Origin: Caenorhabditis elegans | Taxonomy: Eukaryota; Nematoda; Chromadorea; Rhabditida; Rhabditidae | Assembly (NCBI RefSeq): GCF_000002985.6 | Contig: NC_003282.8 | Span: 7,564,001-7,628,000, forward strand | DNA: 64,000 nt | Direction: 5' to 3' | Part shown: positions 45,901 to 57,900 of the stretch, piece after piece | Position numbering within the stretch: position 1 is the first letter of the stretch | How the letters are laid out: each line of letters begins with the position of its first letter | Translations under genes and position numbers: made by a program | Notes under the pieces: model-generated | Seen by the model: only the letters and a program-made list of their open reading frames with translations | Database searches by the model: none | Told to the model about the DNA's origin: nothing

Positions 45901-48900
45901 GAACTTGATCATATTGCTCGCATAGCTGAAATGGCATCAGCAGAATATGATGTTCCTGTAAAAATATTCGAACCACCAGAACTAACTCAAGAGGAACTTG
46001 ATCATATAGCAAAGATTACTGCAATGGCTGCACAAGATGTCCAACTTCCTGCCACCCAAAGATCGATTACTCATAAGGTTTCGTTGACTCCACCTCCTCC
46101 TCCTCCTTCTAAACACTTTGAGCAAGATCTCACTCAAGAAGAGCTTGACCATATTGCAAGAATTGCTGAGATGGCTGATATGGATTATAACACTCCATTC
46201 ACTGCTGAACCAGTTCAAGATGAAGAAGAAGAACCAATAACAGAAAGTGGATCAGATGCAACATCAGGTGCTGATATATTCGATGAACAAGAAGATGCAA
46301 GTTCAGGCGCCAGCGGCTCCTTCGATAACAACAATGCTCAAGTGCTAACGAGCGGCTTCTCTCCAGATCGAGTTACATCTCCTGCTGCACTTGACACAAC
46401 TGAAGAGCCCCAGGGTCCTATTATGGCTCAGAAGGTGAGAAATAGACGTTGTTTTTTGTGTGCGAGCTGTTTCTATTTTCCCAGCCATAAATACTTTTTT
46501 TTCACATTCACCATGTTGCTATGCATGCCGTGGCAATGCAACGGTGTCATTAAATATTATGCAGATAGCGTGACAACTCCCAGATTTTCAACTTTTCCCC
46601 TTTTTTGACTACTAAACACTACTATCCAACAGGATTTTATGATTTTCAGACTGTGTCTCCGACGCCATCAGCAGATTCGATGGCGTCACGGAAGAGTAGT
46701 GAATACGACATTAGAAGTATATCAGAGATTAGGCAAGAGTCCGAGTCGGATATCGGAAAGTGGTATGCTGAATTTTTAATAAACCTTTTTTTTTCTTTTT
46801 GAAAATTAGTGTTTCAATTTTACTATTTTGTTCAGGTATGAGGAGCAACTCAGTTTCATGCGACAATCGATCCACGATGAGGAAGAAGATGTGGGGCGTA
46901 AGTGGTTTAAAAAAAAAACTTTTATGCGCTTCAGTGTAGGTACACAGAGGCCTACTCACCTACCTAGTATAATTTGCTAAAACAAATTCTACTCGACAAG
47001 AGAATTTCTACAGCAAAGAAAGCAAAAGCTAGATAAAATGTTATCAAAAATATTTTACAAGAGTGTTTAATTAATTCTTAATTCTACAAAAAACAATTCT
47101 AATTGCAATCAGCAGACTTTTATCTGAACTTTCAAAATTTTCCACTATCCACTCTGTTTTTGACTCAGAAAAACGTCCAAATAAAAGAAATGACTGAATA
47201 TAATTTCATTAGACCTATGTAATACAAATATTACATTTTTCTTCTCTATTTACTTTTTTATTTTTGAAATTTCAGATGAAATTCGAACTGACGTTGAAGA
47301 GTTCCCATTGGAGTATGTTGAGGATCAACTTCACTTCCTTGAAGGTGAGTTTTCTGTCAAAAATGAAAAATTCATAGCACAAATCAAAAAGCGAGACGAA
47401 GAGACCAAATCTCAAAGCAAAAAAACATATATTTGCAGGTATTGACGTAGAGAGCCAACACCATGAGCCCACCACTTCTTCTGCCTTCTTTGGCACCGGA
47501 AGATCGATTGGTGAAGGGGAAAAGAGAAAATATGGTGACGACGCCGTGGAGCAGCAAAAACTGGAGAACTACGAAGAGGAGGAGAAGACGAAGAGTAGTA
47601 GTCGTGAGGCTTTTGATGATGGATTTGAGACGCAGAGAGAAGAGTCGTTGAGGGCGCAGCAGACACCCATCGATTCACTGCCGGGTAGTCGTATGTTGAA
47701 GCGACCCAATTTCGGCTTCCTTTCTAATATTGCAAATGATGCTATTAATAAGGTAAGTAATTGAATATTCACTATGACCTATCAGACTTCACCGTTTGAA
47801 AAAAGACCATGAACAAAAAACTAAAACTCAAAAGACTACGTTTTTGAAACTGTAAATGCGCGAAGCTATTCAAAATATTTTCAGTCACTATAGAAATTGT
47901 TATTTTTTTTAGAGCTGTTTGACTGAAAATAAATAATTGTCCAAAATTGTTTGACAGGTTTTATTATGATATTTGGTATGGATATTTGAAATGATTTTCC
48001 AATAATGTAGAACATATTATGTTGCAACAATTTGTTTTTTTCTGTTATATTCAAATTTACTGTTTTCTAGAAAAAAAACATAGAAATTATGTTAACATCT
48101 AAGAAACTCTTCAATCAGCATTTTTTCTTAAAAATAACTAACTTTTACATGCAACATTTTGAGAATATGAGTAGTTTTTTATACACACAAATTTATATAT
48201 TACATGAATTCATTTTCAAAAAAAAAAAACCATTTCAATGTCAGTATACAAAACCAATTTCGCAGTGTCTTTGACTCTCCAAGAGCAGCTACGATGGGCT
48301 CGTTACTCACGGAATTCGACTTTCCGGTCTTTCCAAAATAACGCAAATGTGTTGTTCCCTCATCCAACAAACACTATACAATCATTTGTTCTTCCTTTTT
48401 TCTTTTTTTTTTTTAGCGGTCACACATACACCATTCCAAAAGATGTACCCATCGTTTTGGTCTATTTTCCACTTTTTTATGTTTTGTTGTATGTGTCGCT
48501 TATGCATAAATGTAGGGTGTGCAACAAAAAGAAACACTTTAGGATTCGGCTCGGGGGACCCCCATGCCTCATTAATTTTTTGCGAGAAGACATGCGTGTG
48601 CTCTTCTCTCCTTGTCACTTTCGATAATTGCTCTTTTTGCAGGCAAAGGAAGCGGGTTCGCAAATCCAAGCCGCCGTACCCATCAAGGTGAGTGAACTTT
48701 TTTCTTTTTATTCTCTTTCCGTAGGGCTTCCGACCCAATTCAATTATGGTAACACGATTTTGATCTAGATCTCATGACTAAACGCTCACGAGTTTTTCAC
48801 TTGATTGATTACTTTTTTTTGAGAAACTGCTTTTGGTATTAATATTATAAACAAACAATTAACTAATTCACAAAACGGCTAATGTTTTTAAACATTACTT

Positions 48901-51900
48901 CTGTAAATTAATTTTTTTGAAATAAATTAAATAACCTCAAAATAATAAAAACTTTTCAGCCATCCTCTTCATCATCAAATATTGTCAACAACAATGTCTT
49001 CTCTAGCAGGTAATTGATATTTTGTCAAGTCAACTATAAAAAAAACAATTTCAGCAAATCCTCAACCTCCCTAGGCACCAGTGCTCCAACCAAATCTATT
49101 CCGTAAGTAACATAAAACATTCCCAGTATATCAGATTACTCCCCGCACGTACACTTTTCTACCTCCCCTCTTCTTTTTTCTTTTGATTTTCATTTCCTAA
49201 ATGGTTAATTTTGAAATTACAGCTCTCCACAAATCGGTATTCCGATGGATGGTCTTTCCGAAGAAGAACGTCGACAAATCATGTCAGTTATGGCTGCAGC
49301 CGACTTTGACGATTCTGTTAATAATGTAAAACCAAGCACAAGTGGTTCATCAAATATTCCAGCAGGAATGGAGGATCTTTCGGAAGCAGAAAGAGAAAAG
49401 ATCATGTCAGTTATGGCAAATGCAGAAATGGAGATGGGCGCACGTTTCCCTCCTCCTTCAAGTCAAATTCCAACAAGATCTCCCAGTGTTATGAGTTCAA
49501 GTATAATGTCCGAATTACCACCTGGACTCGATGATTTGTCAGATGATGAAAGAATGAAAATTATGGCAGTTATGGCAGAAGCTGATATGCAGAATGTGCG
49601 AAAACCCATTGCAAGAGGCCCACCACCAATGCCACCAAGGTTAGTTAGCCGACAATGAGACACCAAAATTTTAAGATTATGAAACACAATGAATGCTTCA
49701 AATTTCACTGAAATTATTTCTGGGAATTCAAAAATATGAAACACACCAGGGCATTGCGGCAAGCGGATATTCTTGGCGATTTCCAAAACTTTCGTGTAAA
49801 TGCCGATGCCATTCAATTGGCAAATAAATATTAATTTTAATTTTTCAAGTTCCAAAACTTTGAAATAGTTACTAGATTGCATAGTCGTTTGCGGAAAAAT
49901 GCCCATTGCCGATTGGTGAAATGTATTTCAAATTGACAGCTTCAGCATTGTCAATTGCCGCATATCCTTGTAGAATTCTAGAAAATACAATTTTAAATAT
50001 TAAAATATTCCAGCACATCAATGATCCCACCAGGAATGGAAGGTCTATCCGAAGAAGAACGCCAAAAGATCATGTCTGTAATGGCAAATGCAGAGACGGA
50101 TTCATCGAGTAGTGTAATAACTTCACGTCAACCCAGTAGATCACCTAGTGTCGCTAGAATGCAACCACAATTGATGCCACCTCAACAAGCAATACCAATA
50201 ATTCCACCAGGATTAGAAGGCTTATCAGACGAAGAACGCCACACAATTATGTCAGTAATGGCAGAAGCTGAATTTGAAGAATCAAGAAGCCAAGTTCCAT
50301 CCAGACAACCAAGTAGATCGCCGAGCTTTGTTAATCCACAACAATCATTCCACCCCATACCATCATTTGAACCAATTGTGCCACCAGGATTAGAAGATTT
50401 ATCAGAAGAAGAACGTCAAAAGATCATGTCAGTAATGATGAATGCAGAAGTTGAAGAATCTAGAAGTCAACTACCATCAAGACAACCAAGTCGTTCACCG
50501 AGTGTTGCAATGATACAGGCACCAGCGTAAGTTTCTTTGTCTAATCTCCCTTATTCATCGTTTACTATTCCAGAGTTCCAATCATTCCTTCTGGAATGGA
50601 AGATTTGCCAGAAGCAGAAAGACAAAAGATTATGTCAGTTATGGCAGAAGCAGAAATTCAGAACTTTGTACCTAGTAGATCACCGAGTAATTATTCGATG
50701 CAACCAGTTCCAGTGATACCACATGGATTAGAAGACTTATCTGAAGCTGAACGACAGAAAATATTGTCTGTGATGGCTGAAGCTGAAATCGATTCTGCAA
50801 AAATTCCAAGTCGATCAACGAGTAGTTATTCGATGCCACCACCGTTACCACAAATGAGGTAAGGCATAAGTGATTGTTTTTGATCAAAACCCATCTTCAA
50901 ATTTCCGGCTTGCCAAAAAATAATTTTCCAAACATCTATTTTAAAAAAACTTTGCGACAGAAAATTTTTAATTTTTAGAATAAAAAAATTACTAAAAAAT
51001 TACAGCATCAAAACTTGTCAAATCTTACTTTGATAGACTGCTTTTTGAACTTGATAAAAATGATTGAAAACATTTTCCCAACCTTTTCAAAGTTATCATA
51101 ATGTTTTCAAGTTGTTAGTTAGTTGTTTTCAGCCAACCTGAAATTACAACCGGATTAGAACATTCATCTGAAGCTGATATGGAATTTGGAAGAGATTCGA
51201 GTAGATCACATCAAGTCATCCCACCTGGATTAGAAAACTTATCAGAAGAGGAAAGACAACAAATAATGTCAGTAATGGCACATGCAGAGTTGGAAAGCAT
51301 CATACCATCAGGCCATATCGATCAGCCAATTTCTCTTCCACGTGGACACACTGGCTTCAAACCAGCTGGAATTGTAAATGAAGATGAATTATTTGAAACA
51401 GAAAGAAAACAACGAGAAGAATCACCGACACGAGAATCTGGATATGCCACGTCGACATCTTACGAACGAGAATTGGCAATGGTGAGTGTTTGAAATAGTG
51501 TAATTAGATACTTTTATATGAGATAAAAAAGAGACGTTTCTTTTATTCTGTGAAAAAATAAATATTTTTTCTCAATACTTTGATATTTTCTTCCTTATTT
51601 TTTCCCGCGCGTCTTCGAGTGCATCTTTCCATTTTTCGGTTGCATAATTGAATAATTGAAACAAAAATGGGGGGAGGATTGGTCGCGAAAAAAAGAGTAA
51701 AGCTTCTTTCATTTTCATATCTTATTCAGGGTGACGAAGAGCGGATGGATGGACTACTCGAAGATATTATCCGAATTCGAGAAGGTGCTAGATCAAGAAG
51801 AGACAGTCGTGATGAGGTTTTACACAGAAGAGAAGAAGATCCAGAGGTTCATACTCCAGAAGAATCTTCGACGGCGGTAGTGACAGATGTTCCATCTGTG

Positions 51901-54900
51901 TCACCAGTTACTGAAAATGGTATTTTTAAATTTATAGGAATAAAAAAGGTTATTAAATTTCAGTTCCCGAGAAACAAACGGACGATTTTGATTTCACGTA
52001 TTCTGATTCAAGATTTGCAGAAATTGTACAAATGCAAGAGGAAGAAGAGTAAGTCATTGTTATTTTTTTAAACTGAAAATTTGAAAGGACATTTTGTGTC
52101 CGGAGGACTGAAATTGGACTGAAATTCCGTGTTGATTCTTTTGCTGTAAAATTATTTTCGAGTGTTTTAACCTATCAACAAACTTTAAATTGGTCTAACA
52201 TTGGAAATATTCACAAAATAGGAAAAAATCGGAACGGTGTTTCCATTTGCAAAATTTCAAAAAAATCCTTCTCATCTATATTTTGAGGCACTGTATCGAT
52301 TGTTCTCCAACATTTCCAATTCGTTTTGTTTTTTAGATATAATTTCTAGCAGTCCAAAGCAAAAATAAAAATATTTGACAATTCACATTAAATTTATATT
52401 AAATTGAAAAATGGTTAAGTCCTAGAAGTGTCTTTTTTGGACATAAAATCGTTTAACAGTTTTGAAACGTCAAATATCTATTCCAGAGCCGGCTCACTTC
52501 AAAAGCAGAAAGTTGATGAAAAGCCACGAATGTGGGAAACAGTTTTTGATGGCGATGAATCAGAGTTACCCCACCAGGACTTTGTTTTCAACGAGCCTAC
52601 AACAAAGAAAACGTCAGATTTTGATTTCCCCAAGGAGACGGACGAAGTGTTTGAGAAACCATCCGAAATTCAAAGAATTCGGGTCACTAAGAATCGTGAG
52701 TACTTGTTGTTTATTAGTAAAAATTGTATAGAAGAATCTCTAAAATTTCAGATGACGTTGATATGGATGAAATTTACGATAACGTTATTGCCACTGAAGC
52801 ACCATCTTCTGTATCACAACGACGACAACCAGTAGATAGTGAGACGTCTGTGAAATCTAGAACAATTCAAAGAGGTCCAACGAAACCTCCTCCAATGATA
52901 AAAATAACTGTCGAAGAAGAAACAAAATCTGATAGTGACGAAGAAAGTTGTTCAGAAGACGATGAAGAATATCCTGATAGAGTTGTCGCTGCACCAACTG
53001 CACCAGCACCAACATTTGAAGAAGTTGAAAATGAAAGAATTCGACAAGAAGAGTTGGGAAAAGAAGTTCTTCAACAAATTATGGCATTTGGTGAAGTGGC
53101 GAATGATGAATTCGATGTTCAATGGGCAAAAACTACAACAAGTCAGACACCGAGTACATCAACTAAACCAACAGTGACTGCTCCGAAACGAAGTGATCCT
53201 ATTCCAATTGCACCATCACAAAGATCGAAAGAAATTGAAGAGGAGAGAATCCGTACAGAAGCACTGGAAGAAGAGGAGTTCTATCGGCATGGGCACAATC
53301 CATTTTTGGAATCACCTGAAGAAGATGAAGTGGTTTGTTCATTTTATAAATTTCAAAGCTAATGCATAGTTCACATAAAAATATCTTTAATTTTAAAAAC
53401 ATTCTTCAAATATTTCTTTTCAGTCAATTAATATGGAAGACGTTGAATACGCTGAAATTGCTCGTTTGTACGAATCAGCAAATCAAACAATGCGGCGCCC
53501 AGGACCTGTTTATACAATAACTGAAGATGAATCTGAAGATGATGGTACCTTGAGCAATTCAGAAAGCCGTTTGGTTGCTCGAGAGAAACGTCTAATGGAT
53601 AAGAAAACAGCTGATTCTTTAATGGCTAAATATCAGAAAATGAAGAAAGTCCAAGCAAAACAAACAACTACAGCTTCTTCAACATCAGTGACTGCAACAC
53701 CTGCATACGCTATAATCAATTTCTCGGATCTCAAAACTTCAACAAGAACCACTGATTCAAATTCATACTTTGAAACAACAAAGAATATTCCTGCATTGGA
53801 AATTAAAGATCCGAAAAAAGATATTCCACCTGAAATCTCAGCGTCAATTGATAAAACAATGGCAGAAGTGGATGCACTACTTGGACAAGTGTACACAAAT
53901 GAAAAGGCAATACCAAATTTGTTGTGTTTTGATCAAAGCAATTTCTCTAATCATCCACCAACTTCATCTGCAAGTACATCTACTGCTGATGATCTCATTC
54001 TATTGAAAAACAACAATTCGTCGTCTCCATCATTCCTTCTTCCACTTCAATCTTCAGTCCTCGGTAGCCAATTGGATTCAGTTCGCGATGACAACGAAAG
54101 GAATGAAAATGAAACTACTTCTCCAAGGTAAGAGATTTGTGATCAATTGTTGGGCAAGGATTACGTGTGAACAGACTCAAAATAGGCCAACAGCGCCGAC
54201 TACAAAATTATTATTACAACATTTTTGTAAAGCGGCTCAATATTTTAATTTTAAAAGTTACATTTACCTATTGGCTGTATTCTACCGGAAATTAGTTCTA
54301 ACATAATATAATAATCCCCTTATTATTCTGATACAGTTTGGTCGTTTATCTCGTGTTTATTTGTTAATTAAGAATACTTTCAGCTGTTCGATAAACAGGA
54401 GAGTAATTAAATAAAAATTAATTTCCAGTCGCTGCAACACATACATTTTTTTCAATTTTTTTCAAAAGATCATAAAAGTTTAGATCTATTTGTCTAGAAT
54501 TCTCATAATGAGATTTGGTGTTTTTGGATAATTTTTAGTCAATTAGGCTACTATTAGGCTATAAAAAAGTTGCTCTCCTTCAAAATGGTTTCGTTGCATT
54601 TTTTTGAAAGTTATTTGCTATTATAGAATCAATTGTTTAATTTCAAAAGTTAAATCGAATTTTGTTTATTGTTCTAAATTTCACCTAGTTTTTATAATTG
54701 TATACACCTGTTTCGGTCAAAAATCCTGAATGTTCGTCATTAAAAATTTCTCTCCAACTTCAACAAGTAATTCCAATTACTCGTTATTTCACTGACGACG
54801 TGGCAAAAGTTGATTGACATAGAATCTCATTTGCAGAGGTCTAAAACGCTCGCCAGGCATGCTTCTTCCTTCTCCAACATCCACAAGTATCTTCCCAATG

Positions 54901-57900
54901 CCTCCAACTGCTGCTGAATCGGTTGGAGCTGCAATTGGAGCAACAACAGCTTCAATGTTCGGTGGAATCAGTGTAGCTGATCCTCCACCAACAATGGATG
55001 GATTGACAAATTCATATAAATGGCTTCAGAATATTGAGGTACGCCAAATTTACTCTATTTACTATTTTATTTATTATGTTAAAGAAATGTTGTGTTGACA
55101 TGTTCAGTGCTTCGTAATTCTATATTTTCAGGATTATTTTGTTTTTTCTAATATCACAATTTGCTTAATTGTTAACCCTAGAAACACACATAATGTTCCA
55201 CTTAAAAATTAATTTCGGTTGATTGTTTCAGAGTAAAAAGGACAAAAAGGGAAAATTTAGGGGCAAAATGAAAATCCATTACCAATTCAATTTCCGAATC
55301 AACAAATCAGCTGTGGAGGAAGCGTATTGCAAAAAGAAATAGTGCGAGCTTTTTTTGTTTCTCACTCTTTCCAAAAGAGGCCTTCTCTTCTGTCTTTTGG
55401 GGAATGAAAAAAGAGAAAAAGAGTTAGTATGTCTGAATCTCTCAATATTCATCTAATCCCTTCCATCTTTTTTCTATCCACGGGGGCCTCCATCGTCGCT
55501 CCGCTCACACCCGGTGCCCGCCTGCGGGGCCTCCGCTTTCGATCAGCTTGCTCCGCCCCCCACCAACCGCTTCTGCTCTCGTTTCTCGACGTCTTCGTTG
55601 TGTCTCTTCTAGTGAAGGATAGAATAGTAGTACTTTGCCGACGCAGGGCGGGTGGCACCACGCTTACCTACATCTTCTAGTATACTTCTATTTCTTCGTC
55701 TTTCACGGGACCACTACTAGAGTCGCCGCTCCCTTTCCTTTTTTCTATTCTCCAATGTTCCAAATCTCGTTATTCTAATTCTGGAACACGGTGGGTGTTA
55801 ACATCATTTCAAATAACCACAAATAATATTTAAATTAAAATTGAAAAAAAAATCTTTGAGAATTATTTTTTTTTTATCCAACGGAGGCAAAAAATCTAAC
55901 AGTTGTGTATAAACAAAAGGATTGGGGTTGTATTTAAGAAATTAAGTTGTATGTTTGTTATATTAAAAGGATCATAGCAAACCTAGTTCTGGGCTGCAAT
56001 ATCAATGAATTATCCTTAGTGAAACATTACATTGAAAAGTATTCGATTTAAAATGTGTCTGTAAACAACAACCCACAGAAAAAACACTTTTTTCTTTGTT
56101 GCAACTTCTCGGTAAATTTGAATATACTGGAAAAAGTGGCTCTAAAAAATTAATAACCAACATTGGCAACCAAAATGCTCTTTTTAGAATCCAAAAAGTA
56201 GTAATATGGCCTTTTTAGTCGAAAGCTGCTAACTCGAAACTATAAAAGTTGCGCTTCCAAAAACAAAAGCAATAAATATTTTTTGGTTTTTGAGAACGCT
56301 TTTGTAGAAAAACACGGAGACATTCAGACTCTATTAGGAAAAATTAACTTTCTGATTTCCATGATAGTATTTACACGACAAACTTTATATCTTTTGGAAT
56401 TTCGGTTGCCTATGCTGCTGCTGTGTCCATTTCAAAAACGTTTTCAAGAAGACGTTTTTCCCTCTCTTCTTTCACATCGTTTTGTTCTTCTGGTGCCGCC
56501 ACTCTCACCAAATGCCTCTCTCTCAACGTCGTCCGTTGCTTTGAAAGAGAGTGCTCAGCGAACCGCATAAGAGAAAAGAGAGACCCCCGGAGCAGAAATG
56601 GCGAGAGAAAGCTGCCTGCATGCATACACTTTTTATGGGCTAATCGAAAAAGAGAAGGAAGTCGTGGAATTATTTTGAAAATGAGAAAGAGCTTTGACCA
56701 AATTAACAGTTTTTATTCCATACTGGAAACATTTAGAAGAAATATAAAGCAATAAATCCCGCTTGTTTTGCTGATTTGAATCTTCTTCGAAAAATAATTC
56801 GATTAATGTTCGAAAATTTTTCGCACGCGTTAAAACAACTCCGTTTAACACTGAAATACTAACCATTTGAGATATCAAACGATCGGAAACTAGTATGACT
56901 GAATCGGAAATTGAATTGGAATTTAAGATAATCCCTTTTTGTTCAAAAAACTCTGAAAAATATCTAACTGTAAACAAGTTTAAACCCATTTAAACACGTG
57001 TCACACTTTTCCAGGATGATGGAAACCTTGCCAATAACGATATGGGCCGCCGAAAACTTCCATCTATTCCACCTAATTCGTCGGCGTTCCCACCGCCAAC
57101 ATCAGTCACTACAAATGTCATTTCAACGGATACGTCAATGCCTTCCACATCATCTGGTCCAGCTCCAACATACGTTGATGACTATAACGTAACACTGCCT
57201 TCTGATCCAATTGTAGCTGAATCTTTACTGAAAGGAGGATCATTGACAAGAAGACATCAACACCAGCAACAACATCAAGCTCCTGTTTATATAACATCGT
57301 CTGCAAGTCGTCCACCATCAGCAGCTGGAAGTAATATATTCCAAGAGAGTCGTCCAACTTCCTCGCTCTCAATGTATCAAAACGATGTTATTTTGTCAAG
57401 GCCTGGATCAGCAGCAAGTAATTACACTACTGCTTCAACTATCAATCCAACGATATTAGCTGGTGCTTCGTATTCTTCAAAGGCATCTAGTCATATCAGG
57501 CAACCAGTATCAGTTCGATCACCACGAGCTCAAACTGGAACAACTCAAACCACTGCAGCTTCCGGTTCTGCTTCAAATTCAATTCGACCATCAATCGGAA
57601 GCTCGTCTGTGACAACACGAGTTCCAAACACATTGGCCAGAGTCTTGTTGAAAAAAGAGCTGAAAGATGTGCTGATTCAAAGAAAACAACGTTTGGAAGC
57701 TACTGAAATTGAAGCAAACCAACGACATTACAAAGTTCAAAAGATGCTGATAACAGGATTACTACCTGAGAAACCTGAAGATGATATTCCGAACATCGTC
57801 AAATGTGATCTTCCGGCAGATTTAGTACGTGGTGTCCATATATCAATGCAGCCACCATCTCCTGCTGTATCTGCATTTTCTCCGAGAAGGTATCACCATC

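Noticed and set aside
46435..46608. Continuation of the 43969-46608 open frame past 46434
   Set aside because: A canonical donor (AAG|GTGAGA) is at 46435 and the next exon at 46650 follows in phase. The extension is Cys/Phe-rich intron read-through.
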